Shown here one piece after another: positions 5,354 through 9,450 of a stretch of DNA of 9,450 nucleotides; the first letter of the stretch is position 1; every line of letters begins with the position of its first letter. The stretch is taken from positions 1 to 9,450 of the forward strand of contig DAORGN010000192.1 in NCBI GenBank assembly GCA_035340095.1, read 5' to 3'. A program made the translations under genes and the position numbers. The notes below the pieces were generated by a model that made no database searches, was not told the origin of the DNA, and worked only from the letters and a program-made list of their open reading frames with translations. Origin of the DNA: JAEUKA01 sp035340095. Its GTDB lineage: Bacteria > Myxococcota_A > Polyangia > Palsa-1104 > JAEUJZ01.

Positions 5354-6940
5354 ATGGCAGAGCGAGACTTCGACTACCTGATCGTCGGTTCCGGCTTCGG
5401 TGGCAGCGTCGCCGCGTGTCGTCTGAGCGAAAAAGGCTACCGCGTCGCCGTCATCGAACAAGGCAAGCGCTATCGCGAAGAGGACTACGCCAAATCCGCC
5501 TGGGAAATGCGCAAATACCTGTGGATGCCCGCACTGCGCTGCTTCGGCATCTTCGCGATGAAAGTCATGAAGGATCTGATCGTGTTTCACGGCGCTGGCG
5601 TCGGGGGCGGATCGCTCGTGTATGCCAACACGCATCTGGAACCGCCGGACAGCTTCTATCGCGATCCCAAATGGGCCGGGCTTGCCGACTGGAAAACCGA
5701 GCTAGCCCCCCATTACCGCGAGGCCAAACGGATGCTCGGGTCCACCCTGCCGCCCGAGTTTTACGAAACCGATGAAGCGCTGCGCGGCGTGCTGTCCGAC
5801 ATGGGAACTGGGCACACGTTCAAAAAGCACACCGTCGGTGTGTTCTTTGGTCCATCGGGTCAAAAAGTTCCCGATCCTTACTTTGGCGGGCGCGGCCCCG
5901 ATCGAACCGGCTGTACCACCTGCGGCGCTTGCATGGTCGGCTGTCGCGTCGGTGCGAAAAACACGCTCGACAAAAATTACCTGTTTTTCGCTGAGCAGCG
6001 CGGGGCCAAGGTGTTTGCCGAAACGCGGGTCTTGGCGGTTCGTCCCATCGGGTCGAGCGACGGCAGTGAAGGATACGAAGTGGAGACCGAGTGCTCGACG
6101 AGCTTCCGTGGCAATCCACGACGCAAGTTCACCGCGCAGAACGTGATCTTTTCGGCGGGCGTGCTCGGGACGGTAAAGCTCCTGTTCCACTGTCGCGAGT
6201 CGGGGTTTTTGCCAAACATCTCGACGCAGCTTGGGCGCTATGTGCGGACAAACTCCGAATCGATAAGCGGCGCGGTGGCATGGGGACGCGACCTGTCGCG
6301 CGGCGTGGCGATCAGCTCGGGCGGGCATACACCCGACGGAACCCACGTCGAAATTTATCGCTACGGCCAGCATGCTGACGCGATGGGTCTGCTCGGCACG
6401 GTGCATACGAAAGGCGGCAAGCTGCCTCGGCAGCTGTATTTTTTGGCGGCGCTTTTGCGGCATCCGCTCATGGCCCTGCGCAGCTCGCTGTGGCCGTTTG
6501 GTTGGTCCAAAGGAATGGCGGGGGTTTTGGCGATGCAGTCCGTCGACAACTCGATGGAACTGCACTACAAACGGAGCCTGCTTTCGCCGTTTTCAAAGTC
6601 GCTGGCGAGTGACTGGGGCGATAGGCCCAAGCCGCCGACGTATCTGCCGGAAGCGAACGAGGTGACGGCGCGGCTGGCGAAGCGAATGGGGGCGCAGCCG
6701 ATGTCGGTGCTGCCGGAAGTGCTGCTGGACACGACGACGACGGCGCATATCCTCGGCGGCTGTTCGATGGGGCAGGGGCCTTCCGACGGCGTGATCGATC
6801 GTGACTGCCGCGTATTTGGCTACCGAGGTTTGTATGTCGTCGACGGATCGATGATTGGCGCCAACTTGGGGGTCAATCCATCGCTGACGATCACCGCGAT
6901 GGCGGAGCGCGCGATGGCGCAGATTCCGGCCAAAAATTAG
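5354..6940 (+). CDS. GMC-family FAD oxidoreductase, cholesterol-oxidase-like (ChoD type)
   Basis: This 528-residue flavoprotein belongs to the glucose-methanol-choline oxidoreductases, closest in pattern to mycobacterial ChoD and related sterol/alcohol oxidases or dehydrogenases. The FAD-binding Rossmann motif GSGFGG is at residues 12-17, and VAVIEQGKR gives the acidic residue binding the ribose. GAGVGGGSLVYANT is the GMC loop. The C-terminal half has HILGGCSMG (His465) and GANLGVNPSLTITAMAERA (Asn508), the expected active-site His/Asn pair. Between lies CTTCGACMVGC (Cys187, 190, 193, 197), followed by RVGAKNTLDKNYL, a spacing like a [4Fe-4S] ferredoxin motif that I recall from ChoD-like proteins. 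No signal peptide is seen, so it is probably cytoplasmic. The substrate is not determined; a sterol, other alcohol or lipid is possible. It is transcribed alone, divergent from the lipoprotein cluster. Confidence 0.9.
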   Translation: MAERDFDYLIVGSGFGGSVAACRLSEKGYRVAVIEQGKRYREEDYAKSAWEMRKYLWMPALRCFGIFAMKVMKDLIVFHGAGVGGGSLVYANTHLEPPDSFYRDPKWAGLADWKTELAPHYREAKRMLGSTLPPEFYETDEALRGVLSDMGTGHTFKKHTVGVFFGPSGQKVPDPYFGGRGPDRTGCTTCGACMVGCRVGAKNTLDKNYLFFAEQRGAKVFAETRVLAVRPIGSSDGSEGYEVETECSTSFRGNPRRKFTAQNVIFSAGVLGTVKLLFHCRESGFLPNISTQLGRYVRTNSESISGAVAWGRDLSRGVAISSGGHTPDGTHVEIYRYGQHADAMGLLGTVHTKGGKLPRQLYFLAALLRHPLMALRSSLWPFGWSKGMAGVLAMQSVDNSMELHYKRSLLSPFSKSLASDWGDRPKPPTYLPEANEVTARLAKRMGAQPMSVLPEVLLDTTTTAHILGGCSMGQGPSDGVIDRDCRVFGYRGLYVVDGSMIGANLGVNPSLTITAMAERAMAQIPAKN

Positions 6941-6944
6941 CCGG
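6926..6944. terminator. Short GC hairpin at the convergent GMC/Kelch ends
   Basis: CCGGC (6926-6930) and GCCGG (6940-6944) pair around a 9-nt A/T-rich loop, overlapping the GMC stop codon; the two genes' stops are only 12 bp apart. The stem is 5 bp without a U tract, so a terminator role is only possible. Confidence 0.25.
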
Positions 6945-6952
6945 CGTCACCG

Positions 6953-8200
6953 TTAGTAAAGCTGGGTCCAGTTGGTGCCGTCAAAAGCCCACAGATCCTT
7001 GTACTGGCCGGCGTTTATCGGGTCTCCGCCAAACGCGAGCACCTGTTTGCGGCCCGCGTCGTAGAACATCGCTGGATAGACGCGCTTGGGCGGCGGCGTG
7101 CCGGGATTTTTCTTGGTCCACTTGGTGCCGTCATATTCCCAGGTGTCGTTGACGAGGACACCGCCGGTGATTTCTCCGCCAAACACCACCGTCACTTGGC
7201 GATTTTCGTCGTAGGCCATGCCAAACTTGACGCGCTGTGACAGCGAGGTGTCGTCGGGGAGCTGGGTCCAGTTGCTGCCGTCATAGGCCCAGGTTTCGCG
7301 GCTGTAGGCGCCAGAGACGAAGCCACCGTGCATCAGGATGCGCTTCGCTTTGGTGTCATAGACCATGCGATGGTCGGATCGGACCTGGGGCACCGTCGCT
7401 GTCGTGCGTGGCAGCCACTGGGTGTTGTTCCATTCCCAGGTGTCTTGCTGCGCCGTCAGGCCGATTTCGCCGCCGAACAGCACCGCAACTTTGCGCAGCG
7501 AGTCGAATGCCATCGCATGGGCGTAGCGGGCGGCGGGACCGGTCGTGGGCGTTTTCTTGCTCCACGTCGTGCCGTCCCACAACCACATCTCGTTTGTGGC
7601 GGTGTTGACGTTGCCGATGACGGTGAGCCCGCCAAACAGCAAGAGTCCCTTGGCGTTGTCATCCCAAATAAACGTCGAATCGTAGCGTCCCGTCGGAGGG
7701 TTGGCGACAGCCGGCGCGTCCCAGGTGATCGGCGTAAGCTGCCACTGATCGCTGCACAGCACGTCGGTGCCGCCCTGATCGCAGATGCCAAACCGCGTCA
7801 CCGATCGATCGCGCAGCTTGTCGTAAGCCATCACATGACGAGCGCGTCCGAACGTCGTCGTGGGCAGCGCGCAGCGTGTTTCGCCGCGTGGCCCAGGGGT
7901 TGAAAGACACGCTTGATTGGCTGCACAGCAGTACGTCGCGCCGGCGCATGAAACCGGGTGATTTGTGTCACAACTGCAACTTCCTGCGTTATATGCCTGA
8001 CCAAATCCACACGAAGGGATCAGATCGGGGGGCGGGGGCGTTAGGTCTCCCGGATCGGTCAGGTCGGGCAGCGACATCGCCAGGTCATCGGTCGAGTTCG
8101 CCATGTCGGGCGAATCGCCAGGCGTCGTCGAATCTTTGCATGCGCTGGTCAGCACAGAGCTTAGGAAAAGGACAGTAAGCCAGGACTGAGTGATTCTCAT
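6953..8200 (-). CDS. Kelch-type beta-propeller lipoprotein
   Basis: This 415-residue secreted protein starts at ATG 8200-8198, chosen because AGGAG lies 8 nt upstream and because this Met directly opens the signal peptide (MRITQSWLTVLFLSSVLTSAC). Cys21 is the probable lipidated residue, though the box is not canonical. An Asp/Leu/Pro-rich linker with DL and PDL units follows (31-60). Next is a segment with eight Cys at 64-110, including a CC pair. From about 118 to the end there are some six Kelch-like blades of 48-50 residues, each with a pattern of the type MAYD...VLFGG...DTWEYDGTKW. A six-bladed propeller is the likely fold, a binding scaffold rather than an enzyme. The partner is unknown; a role at the outer membrane or cell surface is inferred. 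It converges on the GMC gene. Confidence 0.88.
   Translation of the reverse strand: MRITQSWLTVLFLSSVLTSACKDSTTPGDSPDMANSTDDLAMSLPDLTDPGDLTPPPPDLIPSCGFGQAYNAGSCSCDTNHPVSCAGATYCCAANQACLSTPGPRGETRCALPTTTFGRARHVMAYDKLRDRSVTRFGICDQGGTDVLCSDQWQLTPITWDAPAVANPPTGRYDSTFIWDDNAKGLLLFGGLTVIGNVNTATNEMWLWDGTTWSKKTPTTGPAARYAHAMAFDSLRKVAVLFGGEIGLTAQQDTWEWNNTQWLPRTTATVPQVRSDHRMVYDTKAKRILMHGGFVSGAYSRETWAYDGSNWTQLPDDTSLSQRVKFGMAYDENRQVTVVFGGEITGGVLVNDTWEYDGTKWTKKNPGTPPPKRVYPAMFYDAGRKQVLAFGGDPINAGQYKDLWAFDGTNWTQLY
6961..7585 (-). repeat. Tandem repeat of about 150 bp encoding Kelch blades
   Basis: The blade-end sequence recurs at nearly fixed distances: the 30 bases from 6961 recur with 2 changes at 7261 and more diverged at 7111, exact 150-bp steps. 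Further, weaker copies lie near 7415 and 7561. Each corresponds to the DGTxWT end of a blade. The strong match between copies 300 bp apart suggests fairly recent duplication or gene conversion within the gene. Confidence 0.6.
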
Positions 8201-8208
8201 CGGACGGG

Positions 8209-8213
8209 CTCCT
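8209..8213 (-). promoter_or_regulatory. Ribosome binding site deciding the Kelch lipoprotein start
   Basis: AGGAG on the minus strand, 8 nt before the ATG at 8200. It favours this start over the in-frame upstream codon at 8263, which would place 21 extra residues before the signal peptide and lie upstream of the candidate promoter's start. Confidence 0.75.
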
Positions 8214-8233
8214 ATTGCGAGAGGTCCGCCACG

Positions 8234-8263
8234 ATTATGGCCAAGCCGTGCATGAACGGCCAA
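8234..8263 (-). promoter_or_regulatory. Candidate promoter of the Kelch lipoprotein gene
   Basis: On the minus strand TTGGCC (8263-8258) and CATAAT (8239-8234) are separated by 18 nt, matching the sigma70 consensus at 4 and 5 of 6 positions. Transcription would begin near 8227, leaving a short leader that contains the AGGAG site at 8213-8209. The spacer carries CCGT..ACGG and repeats TTGGCC, which could be an operator. Consensus quality is moderate. Confidence 0.33.
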
Positions 8264-8346
8264 TGTTTGGTTATTTAGAATTCAAAATTTCATAAGAAAG
8301 AAAGCTCAGCAGGAGCGCTGCGATTTGGATGGCTTGGCGCGTGTTT

Positions 8347-8374
8347 TGGACACGGGCGAACCGGCACGCACAAT
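8347..8374 (+). promoter_or_regulatory. Candidate promoter just upstream of the 8383 gene
   Basis: TGGACA (8347-8352, 5 of 6 to the -35 consensus) and CACAAT (8369-8374, 4 of 6) are 16 nt apart. The predicted transcription start falls at about 8381, at the ATG itself, and no ribosome binding site is present, so the mRNA could be leaderless. Evidence is consensus matching only. Confidence 0.28.
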
Positions 8375-8382
8375 GACAAGAC

Positions 8383-8973
8383 ATGGAGTCGCTGCCGCTT
8401 TTGTTTCTGGGTTGTCTGGCTGGACTGTCGCTGCCGATGTTGTGGCGCCGTCGCCGTCCCACGAGAGAAAAGCCGCAGGCATCGCTCGCGGGTGACGATC
8501 TGCGACGGCTGGGTCCCGGCGCGGTGCTTTTGTACGGCGGACAAGACTTCGTGGTGATACGGGCGGGGCGTCTGGCTGCGGCGGGTCCGTGGGAGCGGAT
8601 CGTGTTTTTGGAACACGCGCAGCGTCCGTGGGTGCTGCTGGTGGCTGCCACGGGACAGACGGAACGGCTGTGGCTGCTTGCGCTGTGCCCGGATGTCTTG
8701 CCGCAGCCACATGGGTCACATCCAGCGGCTTCGCAAAAGCAGCTTGCGGGGCTGCACTATCAGCTTGGCGAGCGGTATGTGACGACGTGGGCGGCTTTGG
8801 GCCAAGCGGATGAATCGGTGCGGCTCGACTTGTATCGGGGGCCGGGCGCGCGGCGGCTCTTGCTGATCCGAATTGGGGATGCAGCGACGGGCCAGGGCTT
8901 TTTGGGGGACGTGGTGGCGGAAGCGGCGCTAGAGGTGCTCCCCGCAACGAGCGACGGAGCACCTCTCCGGTAG
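8383..8973 (+). CDS. Membrane-anchored protein, possibly DUF4178-like
   Basis: This 196-residue protein has one N-terminal hydrophobic segment (residues 4-20, PLLFLGCLAGLSLPMLW) followed at once by RRRR, fitting a membrane anchor with the rest in the cytoplasm. The soluble part begins LRRLGPGAVLLYGGQDFVVIRAG, then WERIVFLEH, RPWVLLV and ERLWLL. This order (pGd-like turn, small beta strands, W.e..L, wWL) resembles the small beta domain DUF4178, a family without known function that is often found near membrane-stress or phage-shock-type genes; the match is from memory and tentative. No catalytic residues stand out. There is no clear ribosome binding site, so the start at 8383 rests on the hydrophobic segment following it. 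It is divergent from the Kelch gene and converges on the gene at the right edge, 12 bp away. Confidence 0.65.
   Translation: MESLPLLFLGCLAGLSLPMLWRRRRPTREKPQASLAGDDLRRLGPGAVLLYGGQDFVVIRAGRLAAAGPWERIVFLEHAQRPWVLLVAATGQTERLWLLALCPDVLPQPHGSHPAASQKQLAGLHYQLGERYVTTWAALGQADESVRLDLYRGPGARRLLLIRIGDAATGQGFLGDVVAEAALEVLPATSDGAPLR
8931..8966. terminator. Perfect 11-bp inverted repeat at a convergent gene end
   Basis: AGAGGTGCTCC (8931-8941) is followed after 14 nt by its exact reverse complement GGAGCACCTCT (8956-8966). It lies inside the last codons of the 8383 gene and just past the stop of the opposing gene. No U tract follows on either strand, so if it terminates transcription it is not of the classic type; it could also protect 3' ends of mRNA. 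Confidence 0.5.
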
Positions 8974-8985
8974 CGGCGAGACGGC

Positions 8986-9450
8986 TTACTTCACGGTGAC
9001 GGCGCACATGAAGTTGGCGACCTTGCCCGACGGCGTCTGGTGCGGATCGGCCTTGATCCACAGAGCCGACAGCGCGGTGTCGTTGCCAGCAGTGTCCTTG
9101 CAGGCGACGTTCGAGGTCGGGTTCGGCACGGCGCAGTAGCAGTCCGGATCGTTGGTGCAGGCGCTGACGATGTACGGATCGCTCGGGATCGGCTTGGCCG
9201 CCTTGACCTTCGGGTCGGGGTTGCTCTGATCGCCGGCAATCGCCCAGGCCTGGCAGCAGCTCGCCGAGCAGAGCGGCAGGCTGACGTCGGGCATGGCCGC
9301 CGGGGTGTTGGCGTCGACCAGACCGACGATGCAGATTGGCTTGCCGTTCGGATCGGTCTTCGGCTTGCCGCTGAGGCAGTTGGCCGAGATGCGGTTGGTG
9401 ATGCGGTCCGCGACGGTGTTCAGAACCGTGACGTAGTTGTTCGGATCGCA
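8986..9450 (-). CDS. Secreted Cys-rich protein, C-terminal part (possibly VWA-domain type)
   Basis: The minus strand is open from the window edge to TAA at 8988-8986, giving the last 154 residues of a larger protein. It reads CDPNNYVTVLNTVADRITNRI, then a Cys-spaced region (SANCLSG, PICIVGLVD, LPLCSASCCQAW, SACTNDPDCYCAVP, VACKD) and ends NFMCAVTVK. Eleven Cys in 154 residues point to an extracytoplasmic, disulfide-rich fold. The order 'YVTVLNTVADRI..I..NC', then a Cys-rich tail, resembles the C-terminal region of secreted von Willebrand factor A proteins common in Myxococcota. That is inference, because the metal-binding DxSxS site would be upstream, outside the window. A Met at 9294 is internal, since the frame continues upstream with the same character. 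It converges on the 8383 gene. Confidence 0.7.
   Translation of the reverse strand, partial: CDPNNYVTVLNTVADRITNRISANCLSGKPKTDPNGKPICIVGLVDANTPAAMPDVSLPLCSASCCQAWAIAGDQSNPDPKVKAAKPIPSDPYIVSACTNDPDCYCAVPNPTSNVACKDTAGNDTALSALWIKADPHQTPSGKVANFMCAVTVK

Noticed and set aside
5702..6565. 287-codon minus-strand open frame opposite the GMC gene
   Set aside because: No recognisable protein features, and the opposing frame contains all GMC motifs.
8201..8263. Start of the Kelch lipoprotein at 8263
   Set aside because: It would put 21 residues before the signal peptide and lie upstream of the candidate promoter's start; ATG 8200 has a good site at the right distance.
8306..9061. 251-codon minus-strand open frame spanning the 8383 gene and its neighbour
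   Set aside because: Ala/Pro/Arg-rich low-complexity translation; it would cross the end of the right-edge gene and the divergent promoter region, while the plus frame has a clear membrane anchor and ordered beta pattern.
1..9450. tRNA, rRNA, CRISPR, transposon ends or riboswitch
   Set aside because: I looked for cloverleaf-like stretches, regularly spaced repeats, transposase motifs and long leader structures, and found none I could support.

Overview
The window reads as one end of a high-GC environmental contig, most likely from a Myxococcota-type (deltaproteobacterial) genome. The basis is the style of the secreted proteins: lipoproteins with Asp/Leu/Pro-rich linkers (repeated PDL/DL units), a cysteine-rich segment followed by Kelch-like blades, and a partial cysteine-rich secreted protein at the right edge. 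This assignment is an inference from protein style; no rRNA or tRNA is present. No IS element, CRISPR array or phage gene is visible.

Positions 1 to about 660 do not fit the rest. They hold a thioredoxin-fold fragment (+) that runs into the 3' part of a short-chain dehydrogenase gene (-). That gene in turn runs into a 5'-truncated recG (+). None of the three genes has an intact end at the joints, and one joint lies in a short stretch that reads sensibly for both proteins. The simplest explanation is an assembly or amplification chimera at the contig end; real rearrangement debris is less likely.

From about 662 onward the layout is coherent. recG (+, helicase core and C-terminus) converges on a tight four-gene minus-strand cluster: a Cys-rich lipoprotein (5222-4491), a second probable lipoprotein (4472-3450), an unrecognised protein with hydrophobic segments (3425-2697) and rsfS, the ribosomal silencing factor (2681-2238). 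Gaps are 18, 24 and 15 nt, so they are probably co-transcribed. Across a 131-bp divergent region with a 26-bp dyad lies a cholesterol-oxidase-like GMC flavoprotein (5354-6940) carrying a four-Cys, ferredoxin-like motif. It converges, 12 bp apart, on a Kelch-type lipoprotein (8200-6953). Across another divergent region is a membrane-anchored protein with a DUF4178-like look (8383-8973). This converges, again 12 bp apart, on the C-terminal part of a secreted Cys-rich protein, possibly of VWA type, which leaves the window on the right.

The genes do not form an obvious single pathway. recG and rsfS are housekeeping genes; the rest are envelope or secreted proteins plus one redox enzyme. I see no convincing new multi-gene system. 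The points most worth a second look are the chimeric left end, the hairpins at convergent gene ends (one built from both stop codons), the dyad between the divergent genes, the two insertions in RecG and the Cys motif in the GMC enzyme.
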